Translations under genes and position numbers: made by a program
Notes under the pieces: model-generated
The model's input: only the letters and a program-made list of their open reading frames with translations
Databases searched by the model: none
Told to the model about the DNA's origin: nothing
NCBI GenBank assembly: GCA_017474045.1
Contig: JAFUHX010000056.1
Coordinates: 18,445 to 82,444, forward strand
Reading direction: 5' to 3'
Origin: Clostridia bacterium
Lineage (GTDB): Bacteria; Bacillota; Clostridia; Oscillospirales; Acutalibacteraceae
DNA: 64,000 nt
Part shown: positions 1-8,583 of the stretch, one piece after another
How positions within the stretch are numbered: position 1 is the first letter of the stretch
Layout: the number at the start of each line of letters is the position of its first letter

Positions 1-149
1 TTTTTAAAGTTAAATTCATAATTTATGCAGGAATTGGCTATTATGTTGAAGCAGTTATGCTTGAAAGCAAAATTGACTATGAAATTGCCAAATTCAGCCA
101 TGAAATTTTGAGTCTTGAAAACATTGTTGAAGGAATGGAGGGTGTTTGA
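1..149 (+). CDS. TetR-like regulator, C-terminal fragment (cut by window edge)
   Basis: An open frame enters from the left edge, with codons beginning at base 3, and stops at TGA 147-149. About 48 residues are visible. They form hydrophobic and charged helices with the pattern FIIYAGIGYYVEAVM, close in style to the C-terminal ligand/dimer region of the regulator at 701-1258 (FALKFVALSGLMTYF). The stop overlaps the ATG of the next gene by one base (TGATG), so the genes are probably translationally coupled. Calling it TetR-like is an inference from the tandem context and this resemblance; the DNA-binding part lies outside the window. Confidence 0.55.
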   Translation, partial: FKVKFIIYAGIGYYVEAVMLESKIDYEIAKFSHEILSLENIVEGMEGV

Positions 150-679
150 TGGATGAAATTAATAAAAAGCTGACAGAGGCTTTTTCAAAAATCCTCAATG
201 AAAAAATATCTGTAACCCTTCTTTGCAAAAAGGCGGGGGTTGCCCGTGCAACCTTTTATCTTCGTTTTTCCGATATCAATGATTTTCTTGAAAAAAACAG
301 ACGCTATCTGGTTAAAAAGCTTTTTGAACAGATGAAACTGATTTTAACCTCAAGCGACCAAGAGCTTTTCAGTCTTTGTAAAGAAGAAAATCTGCTTCTC
401 GACAAAACAGACAGAAAGCTGCTTGATTATTTTGCCGGCGGAAATAAATATATAGATTTTGCCTGGGATTGCATGGAAGACCTTATTCCTCTTTATGAAA
501 AGCTTTGTCTTGATAGCTTCGGCGAAGAATTCTATGAAAAAAACAAAAAGCGCTTTAAATATTTTTTAAACGGAATCACCCCCACAATGTTTTTGGCTCT
601 GGTTAACTATGATCAGGAAACCTTTCTTTATGAAATGAGAATGTGTCGGTCTATCGGCTCTAAAATTTTAAATTTCTGA
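149..679 (+). CDS. TetR/AcrR-like transcriptional regulator, type A copy 1
   Basis: This 176-residue protein is a small cytoplasmic DNA-binding regulator. The N-terminal helix-turn-helix spans about residues 18-50 and contains SVTLLCKKAGVARATFYLRF, the TetR recognition-helix pattern. The rest is alpha-helical and would form the dimer or effector domain; the effector cannot be read from sequence. ATG 149 is preferred over TTG 146 because GGAGGG at 137-142 lies at good spacing. It is clearly paralogous to the gene at 1242-1787 (shared CKKAGxARATFYL and the KEENL and YFxxGxxYIDF patterns). It lies in a same-strand series of four regulators with overlaps or short gaps. Confidence 0.85.
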   Translation: MDEINKKLTEAFSKILNEKISVTLLCKKAGVARATFYLRFSDINDFLEKNRRYLVKKLFEQMKLILTSSDQELFSLCKEENLLLDKTDRKLLDYFAGGNKYIDFAWDCMEDLIPLYEKLCLDSFGEEFYEKNKKRFKYFLNGITPTMFLALVNYDQETFLYEMRMCRSIGSKILNF

Positions 680-700
680 TTTTTTGAAAGGTGCGCAATA

Positions 701-1258
701 ATGATTAAAAACAAACAGTCTTTTTCGGTTGAAAGAATAGAAGAGGCATATTTCCATTTTCTTACTGAAAAACATTTCAGCAAAATTAAGGTTTCTGAAA
801 TAATTGAAAGAGCGCAGGTCAGCCGAACCACCTTCTATAGATATTATGTTGATATTTTTGATTTGAACGAAAAGGTTGTTAAGCGTTTTTTAACAGATAT
901 TCTATCTAAACTTGCCGCTGCTTTTAATGAGCCAAGCGGCAATCTTGCTCTTTCCTTTGAAAATTTTTGCAAAGATCTTGTTGGTAAGGAAGAATATATA
1001 AAGCTTCTTTGCAGCGAAAACAGCGATAAAAAGCTTACAGATTATCTTTTTCCTGTTGCTCTCAATATCGGTTCCGAAATTAGCCGATTAAACGACAATG
1101 AAATTTTTGCCCTTAAGTTTGTTGCTCTTTCCGGTTTAATGACCTATTTTAAAAAGCTTTCCGAAAATTCTGAGTTTACTTATGACTATCTTTTGATATA
1201 TAAACAAATTTTAGATTATGCTCAGAAGTCAGGTGAAAAAAATGGAACAAAGAATTGA
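701..1258 (+). CDS. TetR/AcrR-like transcriptional regulator, type B
   Basis: This 185-residue protein has an N-terminal HTH at about residues 22-50 (KVSEIIERAQVSRTTFYRYY), typical of TetR regulators, followed by an all-helical domain of unknown ligand. It begins 21 bases after the preceding regulator, with the weak ribosome site AAAGGTG just upstream. Its end overlaps the next gene by 17 bases. Its C-terminal region resembles the truncated protein at the left window edge more than its immediate neighbours, giving a B-A-B-A order. No efflux pump or enzyme target is encoded beside it in the visible sequence. Confidence 0.85.
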   Translation: MIKNKQSFSVERIEEAYFHFLTEKHFSKIKVSEIIERAQVSRTTFYRYYVDIFDLNEKVVKRFLTDILSKLAAAFNEPSGNLALSFENFCKDLVGKEEYIKLLCSENSDKKLTDYLFPVALNIGSEISRLNDNEIFALKFVALSGLMTYFKKLSENSEFTYDYLLIYKQILDYAQKSGEKNGTKN

Positions 1259-1787
1259 ATTCAAGCTTCTTGAAACTTATAGCGAAATGACCCGAAAATA
1301 TGGTGAAAAAGTCAGTGTAACCACTCTTTGCAAAAAGGCAGGAATTGCTCGCGCCACATTTTATCTTCATTTCAAAGATATTGAAGATTTCATTGAGAAA
1401 TCCAAATGTTCTCTTTGTGAAAAGCTTATTTTTCAGGCGTTCATTTTTCTTCGTTGCAGCGATAAGGATTTGTCAAAAGCGATTAAAGAAGAAAATTTAT
1501 ATATGAACAAAGAAGAAAGAGCTCTTCTCAAATATTTTTTATATGGTTCCAATTATATTGATTTTTCAACGATTTTTTTTAAAGTGGGTATTGAAAAAAC
1601 AAAAGAGCTTAAAGAACTTAAAGATGTTTTCCAAAAGGGGTTAAGCGGTGAAAAAATAAACTATGAAGTCTTTTTTAACGGATATTTTTCAATTCTTGTT
1701 CTTGGCTTATCTGATTATGAAGAAAAGAGATTAAAAAAAGAAATAGAAAACTGCCGTTTATATTTTAAATTTCTTCTTAATAATTAA
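1242..1787 (+). CDS. TetR/AcrR-like transcriptional regulator, type A copy 2
   Basis: This 181-residue protein is a paralog of the gene at 149-679, with the HTH motif SVTTLCKKAGIARATFYLHF near residues 23-45 and conserved downstream blocks. ATG 1242 is chosen over the in-frame ATG 1218 because AGGTG at 1231-1235 sits at normal spacing; the gene then overlaps the preceding stop by 17 bases. It is the last of the regulator series. The 178-base gap that follows leads into the large secreted protein gene and contains repeated TTGACA/TGTCAA hexamers that could be operator or promoter elements. Regulation of that neighbour is inference only. Confidence 0.85.
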   Translation: MEQRIEFKLLETYSEMTRKYGEKVSVTTLCKKAGIARATFYLHFKDIEDFIEKSKCSLCEKLIFQAFIFLRCSDKDLSKAIKEENLYMNKEERALLKYFLYGSNYIDFSTIFFKVGIEKTKELKELKDVFQKGLSGEKINYEVFFNGYFSILVLGLSDYEEKRLKKEIENCRLYFKFLLNN

Positions 1788-1800
1788 AAAGCCAATATTA

Positions 1801-1909
1801 TGTCAAATGTCAATAAAATATTCAAAACCTGATTTGTTTTTTTAGTTGGTAGTTGACAGTTTTTAAGCTTTTGACACTTGTTTTAATTGTGAAAGTTTTA
1901 TATTATATT
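1801..1909 (+). promoter_or_regulatory. Candidate promoter/operator region before the large secreted protein
   Basis: This gap holds TGTCAA at 1801-1806 and 1808-1813 and its inverse TTGACA at 1853-1858 and 1871-1876. A TATATT box is at 1904-1909. The spacing between either TTGACA and an obvious -10 box is not the ideal 17 bases, so the transcription start is uncertain. The two inverted pairs could be operator half-sites or simply repeated -35 elements. Confidence 0.35.
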
Positions 1910-1965
1910 TGTGAAAGGATTGTTAATTTATTAACATGACTTAAATTTAAAGGAGGAAAAAGAAC

Positions 1966-4900
1966 ATGAAAAAGACTTTAGCAATCATTCTTTCAATCGT
2001 TATGCTCCTCGGCGCAATGCCTTTTGCCGCAATCGCTGCTGATGGACCTGTTTATGACAGAGCCGCTGTTGCTGCAAACGATGAAGCATACATTTCAGAA
2101 ATGTCAGCCGAACAGATGGCAGCAGTCATTCTTGATTGGGTTGACAGAGAAATCACAGCAGCTACTGCTGATTTCGAATCATTTGAAGTTGACGTTATGG
2201 GAACAACAGTTGCTGTTGACATTCCCGAAATCAAGACTCTTGACGATGTAATCGCTTATAAAGATTATCTTGCAGAGCTTGGCGGCGACTTCGCAAAACT
2301 CGACACAACAAATCTTGTTGCCAAAGGCGACGGAACAAACCTTGATTTCATCTATGGTGTTCTTCAGTTCATGGATGACAACAGCGAAACCTTCGGTAAG
2401 GTTTTCCGTTGGGACGACAAAGTGTTTGACTACGGCAAAGTAGGCGAATACATTCTTTCTCTCGACACAACTGTTGAAGAAAACAAAAAAATCGTTGATT
2501 TCTATAATGACTACCTCGTAGGCAACGATATTCAGGATAAGTTCATTAACTGGGTTGCTAAACAGATGAACTACGAAGTTAAGTATGATGAAAACGGCGA
2601 CAGAGTTGAAACATTCGACGATATCCTTAACAACGGTATCATGGCTTGGTTCTCAGGTCTTTGCGAAACAAACGGAATTCTTTCTGAAGAAGCTCTTGCC
2701 ACTCTCAGAACTTATGACCTCAGAACAACCGACATCTACACCCTCATTAAGAACTTTGTTGCTCTTGCAGAAGAAGACAACGAAGTTAAAATTGACACCT
2801 ACTACAACTACATTATGGATACTGTAGTTCGTACTCTCATGAAAACAATGCTCGGTCAGAAGGCAGTTGTTGGCGCAGAAGTTGCAGTTCCCGGCGGTTT
2901 CTCAGCTATCTATACTGATCTCGCTCTCCTTGAAGAAATTTCAGGCGGAACAGCTTACTACTATGACGGAACAGACTACTATCAGGTAACAATCGCTAAC
3001 GGTGTGGCAACAGCTAACGCTCTTACATGGGAAGCCGGCATTGATATTAACTTTGAAGCTCCCAAAGTAGAAGTTCTTACAGGAACAAACGCAGACACAG
3101 TTGTTGCTGAATACAGACCCACAAATGAAAACTACAAACAGCTTATTTACTCAACCTATGCAGACCAGATTGCTGCTGAAGGCTTTGAAGTAGCAGGCAC
3201 AACAGTTCCCGAAACTTACTCAGCTCTTATGGTTGATGCTAACAAAGGTCCCGCAATGAGCGAATGCTTCGGCGTTAAGGTTACTCAGGGCGAAAACGTA
3301 ATTTCTAACATAGTTATTGGCTTTGATGAAATTGAAGAATATGTAAACGGTATTGCTCTTACAAAAGCAAACGAAGCTGCTGCCGGTATGGTAGATGGCA
3401 CTACAATTACAGCATGCACTGTTGATAAAGTTAATGTTAAAATGGCTTATGATGCATGGGCAACAGAAGACGAATTTATCGTTCAGGTAAATGCATCTGC
3501 AACTGCATCAGTTAAGGTTACAGCTAATGCACCTGTTATCGGTGAAACAACTGTTTCTCAGGATCTTGATGCAACATCATGGATCACAAACCCTGTAGCA
3601 GTACTCGTTCTTGATGATCTTACCGGCAACCTCAACATCGACGATGCAAAGGCTCTCCTCGACTTCGTAAATGATGATTTCGTTGTTGACCAGACTCTCC
3701 TTGATTTCACAGCTAACTATGACGCATACAACGGTGTTGTAGGTCAGGTTAACAGAGTTCTCGTTGGTCTTGTTGATATGCTTGTAAACGAAGACCTCGG
3801 ACTTAAAGAAGGCGGAAACGAATATCTTACTGATAACCTTCAGACACTTTGCGATAAAGCAAACTCAATGATGACAGCAGCAAAAGAAGTTATCAACAAC
3901 GAAGAATATCAGGCAATGCTTGACACAATTGGTATCGACTTCGATGCTCTTACAGCTGATCTTCCTCTCGATCTTCTCTACTCACTCGACTTCTCATCAG
4001 TAGAAGCTCTCTGGGTAACAGTTATTACTCTTGGTCTTGATGTTATCGACGATGGTTCAAATGCAACAATCGCTGACATCCACGCTCTTATCGGCGACCT
4101 TGAAAACCTTGATGCAATGGCAGTTGCAGTTGCTGACTACGCTCTTGCAGAATGCATCCCCGCACTTAACGACAAATTAGCAGAAAACAACATTGACTTC
4201 GCTCTCACAGTTCCTGAAAAGACAGACGCTGCAACAGTAGCAGAAGATGCAGGAAAAGACATCATCATGACAAAGCTTGTTGACCTTCTTTATGAAGCAG
4301 CAACAGACGGCGTTGCTTTAGCAAACAAACTTGCTAATGAAGCAATCGGTCATGTTGAAGGCGAAGCCGGTTTAGATCTTCCCACAGTTAACTTCCAGCT
4401 TAAAGTTAACAAGGGTGCTGATTGGAAAGCAACTCTTGCAGCACTCACAGACAGAGCATACGGTCTCCTTGACGGTATCGTAATTGCTTGCGATAATAAC
4501 TACACAGACACAATCGATAAGATTTCTGCAGTAGCAAACGCAATTCTTCCTCTTGGCTCACTCGCTTCCAACTGCGCTAGTGAAAACTTCGCATTTGACG
4601 GAAATCTTGTAATGGGCTTCCTCTTCGACGACGGTCTTGACGGCGACCTTGAAGGCTTCCTTCGTCTCTTCGAAACAAAGACAAAGACAGAAGATGTTGC
4701 TGCTGATTGCTCAGTAACAGAAGCTCTCATTGTAGCTTCCGAACACATCGTTGACTCTATCTTCCCCAACACAGTTAATGCTGAAAACTATGTAAACGTT
4801 GATTATTCAACAGTAACATTCACAGAAACAACTGTTCAGGAATACTTCACATCAGCTGAAAACGATGCAGTTATCGCTTCCAACAATATGGACAGCATTA

Positions 4901-5502
4901 ACGCTCGTAAGGCAGACCTTATCCCCGCAGCTCTTAACATTGCAAGAGAAGCAGGCGTTCTTCCTTATTTTGCAAAATGTAATCTTGATCATACCGATCC
5001 TAACATCGCAACAAAAGTTGTTGCCGGAAAAGATCCCACTTGCACAGAAAGCGGTATCGCTGACGCAGTTGTTTGCGCTGAATGTGGCTACGTTATTTCC
5101 GGTGGAAATGAAGTTCCCTCTAATGGCCATAGCTTAGGCGATTGGGTAGAAACAAAGGCTCCCGGTTGCACAACTAAGGGTTCAGAAACTCGCAAGTGTG
5201 CAAACTGCAACTACTCAGAAACAAGAGATGTTGCTGCTACCGGTCATGCTCTTGGTGCTTGGTATGTTAAGACTCCTGCAACTTGCGAAGCTAACGGCGT
5301 TTCAGCTCGTGATTGCGCAAATTGCAACTATTCAGAAACCAAACCCATCGCTGCAACAGGTCACGTAGATGCTAACGCCGACGAACTTTGTGACGGTTGT
5401 GGAACTGATCTCTCTGAAGAGGAAGTTGACAACAGCTTCTTCGGCAAGATTAAGGCCTTCTTCATGAGCATCATTAATTGGTTCAAAAACTTGTTTAGCT
5501 AA
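1966..5502 (+). CDS. Very large secreted protein with C-terminal CxxC repeats
   Basis: This protein has 1178 residues. A signal peptide spans residues 1-25 (lysines, hydrophobic core, small residues before DGPVYD). GGAGG lies 9 bases before ATG 1966. The body (about 30-1000) is acidic, Ala/Asp/Thr-rich and mostly helical, with no enzyme motif I recognise and almost no Cys. From about residue 1005 there are Cys-containing repeats with GHxLGxW, a lone Cys, then CxxC (near 1038, 1078, 1117, 1141), resembling the zinc-ribbon-like tail repeats seen in secreted proteins of gut Firmicutes. The last 22 residues are aromatic, hydrophobic and basic (KIKAFFMSIINWFKNLF), perhaps a membrane-associating helix. 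There is no LPXTG. Regular AAC/GAC/ACA-type codon use suggests high expression. Function unknown. Confidence 0.85.
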   Translation: MKKTLAIILSIVMLLGAMPFAAIAADGPVYDRAAVAANDEAYISEMSAEQMAAVILDWVDREITAATADFESFEVDVMGTTVAVDIPEIKTLDDVIAYKDYLAELGGDFAKLDTTNLVAKGDGTNLDFIYGVLQFMDDNSETFGKVFRWDDKVFDYGKVGEYILSLDTTVEENKKIVDFYNDYLVGNDIQDKFINWVAKQMNYEVKYDENGDRVETFDDILNNGIMAWFSGLCETNGILSEEALATLRTYDLRTTDIYTLIKNFVALAEEDNEVKIDTYYNYIMDTVVRTLMKTMLGQKAVVGAEVAVPGGFSAIYTDLALLEEISGGTAYYYDGTDYYQVTIANGVATANALTWEAGIDINFEAPKVEVLTGTNADTVVAEYRPTNENYKQLIYSTYADQIAAEGFEVAGTTVPETYSALMVDANKGPAMSECFGVKVTQGENVISNIVIGFDEIEEYVNGIALTKANEAAAGMVDGTTITACTVDKVNVKMAYDAWATEDEFIVQVNASATASVKVTANAPVIGETTVSQDLDATSWITNPVAVLVLDDLTGNLNIDDAKALLDFVNDDFVVDQTLLDFTANYDAYNGVVGQVNRVLVGLVDMLVNEDLGLKEGGNEYLTDNLQTLCDKANSMMTAAKEVINNEEYQAMLDTIGIDFDALTADLPLDLLYSLDFSSVEALWVTVITLGLDVIDDGSNATIADIHALIGDLENLDAMAVAVADYALAECIPALNDKLAENNIDFALTVPEKTDAATVAEDAGKDIIMTKLVDLLYEAATDGVALANKLANEAIGHVEGEAGLDLPTVNFQLKVNKGADWKATLAALTDRAYGLLDGIVIACDNNYTDTIDKISAVANAILPLGSLASNCASENFAFDGNLVMGFLFDDGLDGDLEGFLRLFETKTKTEDVAADCSVTEALIVASEHIVDSIFPNTVNAENYVNVDYSTVTFTETTVQEYFTSAENDAVIASNNMDSINARKADLIPAALNIAREAGVLPYFAKCNLDHTDPNIATKVVAGKDPTCTESGIADAVVCAECGYVISGGNEVPSNGHSLGDWVETKAPGCTTKGSETRKCANCNYSETRDVAATGHALGAWYVKTPATCEANGVSARDCANCNYSETKPIAATGHVDANADELCDGCGTDLSEEEVDNSFFGKIKAFFMSIINWFKNLFS

Positions 5503-5517
5503 TAATCCTCACTCTAA

Positions 5518-5565
5518 CAAAACCACAAAGAAACTCCCTTCGGGGAGTTCTTTGTGGTTTTAAAA
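5518..5565 (+). terminator. Rho-independent terminator after the secreted protein gene
   Basis: A long stem AACCACAAAGAAACTCCC / GGGAGTTCTTTGTGGTT (one bulge, TTCG loop) at about 5521-5559 is followed by a short T run, directly after the stop at 5502. Confidence 0.9.
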
Positions 5566-5589
5566 GATAAAAAATGTTTTTTAAGATAA

Positions 5590-5625
5590 AAAAGACAGGA
5601 GACATCATGTCTTCTGCCTTTTTAT
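5590..5625 (-). terminator. Terminator hairpin for the minus-strand hydrolase operon
   Basis: An imperfect hairpin (GCAGAAGACA / TGTCTCCTGT, TGA loop on the minus strand) is followed on the minus strand by CTTTTTT. It lies just beyond the end of the TIGR04076 gene. A T run is also present on the plus side, so it may act in both directions. Confidence 0.7.
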
Positions 5626-5633
5626 TTAGCTGT

Positions 5634-5936
5634 TTATTCAATAACTTCAAGTAGAAAACTGACAGGACGAAAACCGTCATTACAAGAAATCATTGCTGAT
5701 TTTTCATTTTTCATCCAACCGTCATAAAAGTTTCCGCCGCCATGGGCAAGGGTCATAACAAAAGGCGAAATGCTGTCCCACGCGCTCTGACAAAATCCCT
5801 CCGGCTTTTCCCAGCCATTTGCAATATAAACGCTTCCTTCTTCAATATCGCAAGCGTGTTCAATGGGATTTTCATATTTTTCAATCAGGTCGTGATAAAC
5901 AGTTTTTCTGATTGCTGTAATTCTGATTTTTCTCAT
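5634..5936 (-). CDS. TIGR04076-family small protein
   Basis: This 100-residue cytoplasmic protein begins MRKIRITAIRKT and contains a central Trp/Cys segment (WEKPEGFCQSAWDSISPFV) and a GGGNFYDGW motif, the pattern I recall for family TIGR04076 (function unknown, common in anaerobes). ATG 5936 is used rather than the longer upstream frame because the extra 27 residues lie inside the preceding gene and the family starts with this Met. It begins one base after the stop of the lipase-like hydrolase, so the two form an operon. Confidence 0.8.
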   Translation of the reverse strand: MRKIRITAIRKTVYHDLIEKYENPIEHACDIEEGSVYIANGWEKPEGFCQSAWDSISPFVMTLAHGGGNFYDGWMKNEKSAMISCNDGFRPVSFLLEVIE

Positions 5937-5937
5937 T

Positions 5938-6867
5938 TTAAAAACCCAAAATATCTTTCGACCAACGAAGAACATCGTTATAAACGGTTTCTTTGTTGTC
6001 TTCGTTAAGAATTTCATGTCTGTCGCCGGGATACATAATCACGGTTGGCTCATTTCCGGCTAATTCAAGGTTGTCGCTCAGTGCAATAATACCTTTTCCG
6101 TTGAAGCCGATAGGATCCTTTGCACCCGAAATGATGAGAATAGGGAAGGTGGGTGAAATGCAATAAGGCCAGGTTGTTGAGCAGGCTGAATTTGCTAAAG
6201 AAACGAGGTCTCTTATTCCGCCGAGCTTTAAGTTGGCGCCGCAAAGGGGATCATTTAAAAATTCCAAAACATTTTCTTCGTTTCTGCTCAACCAGTCTTT
6301 GTCGGTTTTTTTGTTTTTGATGCCGATAGTGCTGATTTTGTCAAAAAGAGCATTTGAAAATTCCTTTTGCGGACCGAACTTATCACAAAGAAATCTGAGC
6401 GGCTCTTCAAGAACAACTGCTGAAGCGGGAAGCTCTCCGGTTGCGCAAAGAATTGCACCGTTGATGTCTTCCTGGAAGTTTCTTAAATAAACTCTTACGC
6501 AAAGAGATCCCATACTGTGACCAAAAAGAATAACAGGCAAATCGGGGTATTTCTTTTTCATAATCATGGTTAAATAGTGCATATCGTCAACGAGTCTGAC
6601 ATCACCGTCAAAGTCTGCGAAATAGCCCAATTCCTCTTCTGAGGCGGCGCTTTTTCCGTGCCCGAGATGATCATTGCCGCAGACAACAAAGCCGTTAGAG
6701 GCTAAAAAACGAGCAAAATCGTCATATCTTCCAATGTGTTCGGAAACACCGTGAGCAATTTGAAAAATAGCCTTCGGTTCTGAGTCCTTGTCTTCCCAAA
6801 TGCAGCAGTGAATTTTGTTAACTGCTGTTGTTGAGATAAAATAAGCTTCTCTTTTTTCAATATTCAT
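5938..6867 (-). CDS. Alpha/beta hydrolase, monoacylglycerol lipase/lysophospholipase type
   Basis: This 309-residue cytoplasmic serine hydrolase belongs to the Hydrolase_4 (lysophospholipase, monoglyceride lipase) group. The nucleophile elbow GHSMG places Ser118, with Asp251 (AKDPIG) and His284 (GDRHEI) completing the likely triad. The oxyanion region is IAHGVSEHIGRYDD and the GNDHLGHGKS block is typical of PldB/YtpA-like enzymes. It has no signal peptide. It probably cleaves acyl-glycerols or lysophospholipids; the substrate is not determined by sequence. It is first in a two-gene minus-strand unit with the TIGR04076 protein. Confidence 0.9.
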   Translation of the reverse strand: MNIEKREAYFISTTAVNKIHCCIWEDKDSEPKAIFQIAHGVSEHIGRYDDFARFLASNGFVVCGNDHLGHGKSAASEEELGYFADFDGDVRLVDDMHYLTMIMKKKYPDLPVILFGHSMGSLCVRVYLRNFQEDINGAILCATGELPASAVVLEEPLRFLCDKFGPQKEFSNALFDKISTIGIKNKKTDKDWLSRNEENVLEFLNDPLCGANLKLGGIRDLVSLANSACSTTWPYCISPTFPILIISGAKDPIGFNGKGIIALSDNLELAGNEPTVIMYPGDRHEILNEDNKETVYNDVLRWSKDILGF

Positions 6868-6991
6868 AAAAAATACCGGCGCACAATAATAAAATGTGCT
6901 GTCCTTTCTTTATTTTTCCTTTAAATTATATTATATTATTAAAAGATAATCAACAAATATTAGTTATTTTTTAGGTAATTAATTTAAAATA

Positions 6992-7020
6992 TTTACAATT
7001 TAAAAAAAATAGTCTATAAT
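6992..7020 (+). promoter_or_regulatory. Sigma-A promoter for the DUF5685 operon
   Basis: TTTACA at 6992-6997 and TATAAT at 7015-7020 are separated by exactly 17 bases, 33 bases before the start codon, with a GAGGTGA ribosome site between. Confidence 0.85.
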
Positions 7021-7052
7021 ATTCTATTAGTAATAATAGATGAGGTGAGTAA

Positions 7053-7916
7053 ATGTTAGGCTATGTCAGAGTTAACAAGCCTGAAATGAAAGTTAAGGAA
7101 TATGAGACCTATAGAGGAATTTATTGCTCTTTGTGTAAAAGTTTAAAAAAAGAATATGGTGTAATTTCAACCTTTATTCTTAATTATGACATAACTTTTC
7201 TTCTTCTTGTTCTGCTTTCTTCAGAAAAATGTGTACCCGAGTTTAAAAAGGGAAGATGTATGTTTAATCCAAATAAACGCTGCTATTATTGTCAGAATGG
7301 CGGTGAGCATTTTTCCTATGCAGCTGCGGTAACGGTAATAATGTTTTATTTCAAGGTGAAAGATAATATTCAAGACGGTTCTTTTTTCAAGCGCTTACCA
7401 ATGTATTTTGTTTTACCCTATGCATCAATGCTCAGAAAAAAAGCGATGAAAAAATATCCTCATCTTTATGAAATTATTTCAGTTTCTATGGAACGCCATA
7501 TTGAAATTGAAAAATCAGGAACAGACAGCACTGACAGGGCTGCTCATAATTCTGCCGAAGCTTTGGGAAGAATTTTTGACTATAATAATTCAGGTCTGAT
7601 GTCTCCTCTTTATCGTTTCGGATATTTTGTCGGAAGATGGGTTTATCTCGTTGACGCTGCAGATGATCTTGAAAAAGACATCAGAAGAAAAAACTTCAAT
7701 GTTTTTGTTAATCGCTATGAGCTAAAAGATTTTTCAGCCATAGATGATCAGATCAGAAGTGAAATTGAGGGAACACTTGATTTTACCCATAATCTTGCCC
7801 GTGATTCCTATGAAAAGCTTGACCTTGAAATTCTCAAGCCGATAATTGACAACATAATTTATGATTCAATGAATTCAACAATTTCAAAAGTTATGAAAGG
7901 AACAAAAAGCCAATGA
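7053..7916 (+). CDS. DUF5685 family protein
   Basis: This 287-residue soluble, helical protein starts [31 protein letters not shown], the N-terminal signature of DUF5685 (written here from its diagnostic start; key parts are GYVR, KPE and YCSLC). Four Cys occur as CSLC near residue 27 and in the [12 protein letters not shown] block near 70-80, a possible metal site. At residues 201-209 it carries D-A-A-D-D-L-E-K-D after a GRWVYLV helix, which resembles the second Asp-rich motif of squalene/phytoene-type synthases; that is my inference. It heads a three-gene operon, overlapping the J-domain gene by four bases. Function is unassigned. Confidence 0.85.
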   Translation: MLGYVRVNKPEMKVKEYETYRGIYCSLCKSLKKEYGVISTFILNYDITFLLLVLLSSEKCVPEFKKGRCMFNPNKRCYYCQNGGEHFSYAAAVTVIMFYFKVKDNIQDGSFFKRLPMYFVLPYASMLRKKAMKKYPHLYEIISVSMERHIEIEKSGTDSTDRAAHNSAEALGRIFDYNNSGLMSPLYRFGYFVGRWVYLVDAADDLEKDIRRKNFNVFVNRYELKDFSAIDDQIRSEIEGTLDFTHNLARDSYEKLDLEILKPIIDNIIYDSMNSTISKVMKGTKSQ

Positions 7917-8569
7917 GAGATCCTTATGAAGTTTTAGGCGTTCCCCGTGGCGCAAGTGAAGAACAGATTAAAACAGCATACAGAAATCTTGCTAAAAAAT
8001 ATCACCCCGACAATTATGCAAACAGTCCTCTTCAGGAAGTCGCAACTGAAAAAATGAAAGAGGTCAACGAAGCCTATGATGCTATTGTTTCGGGTAATTC
8101 CGGCAGTCAGCAAAGCTCCGGATATAACTATGGCTATGGATATAACGGTTCAAACAACCGCGCTAATCAGGGCGGTTACTCTGAAAACTATTATTCCGGC
8201 CATACAACAAATGACTATACCTATGTTAAAAACCTGATAAACAGCAACCGTCTTGACGATGCTGAAGTTCTTCTTGAAAATATGAATCGTCAGTCTCGCG
8301 ACGCTGAGTGGTATTTCCTTAAAGGAAGGATTAACTATATACGCGGTTGGATTGATGAAGCTTATTCCTATTTTTCAACTGCATACAGAATGAATCCTTC
8401 AAATCTTGAATATAAATCAAGCTTTGAAAACCTCAGAAACATGAAAAGTGGCGGCTTCAGAACAAGTCCTTCTGCTAATGACAGAGAGTGTTCTAACCTT
8501 TGTTGCGGTCTTCTTTGTGCCGATTCCTGCTGTGAATGTTGCGGCGGAGATATAATTCCTTGCTGCTGA
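7913..8569 (+). CDS. J-domain protein with TPR-like helices and Cys-rich tail
   Basis: This 218-residue protein is a class III J-domain co-chaperone. The J domain is residues 1-65 with the HPD motif at 31-33, so it should stimulate an Hsp70 (DnaK) ATPase. A Gly/Tyr/Asn-rich linker (about 65-105) leads to two TPR-like helical repeats (about 110-180) that probably bind a client. The last 27 residues hold ten Cys, mostly as CC pairs, ending in CC at the C-terminus; this could bind metal or iron-sulfur or be lipid-modified. It lacks the DnaJ zinc-finger pattern. It overlaps the DUF5685 gene by four bases and is followed 14 bases later by a membrane protein. Confidence 0.9.
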   Translation: MRDPYEVLGVPRGASEEQIKTAYRNLAKKYHPDNYANSPLQEVATEKMKEVNEAYDAIVSGNSGSQQSSGYNYGYGYNGSNNRANQGGYSENYYSGHTTNDYTYVKNLINSNRLDDAEVLLENMNRQSRDAEWYFLKGRINYIRGWIDEAYSYFSTAYRMNPSNLEYKSSFENLRNMKSGGFRTSPSANDRECSNLCCGLLCADSCCECCGGDIIPCC

Positions 8570-8583
8570 TAGGAGGATAAAAG

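Noticed and set aside
4500-5130. Minus-strand frames of 90-92 residues inside the large secreted protein
   Set aside because: They mirror the biased codon use of the sense gene, have no ribosome site, and no family pattern.
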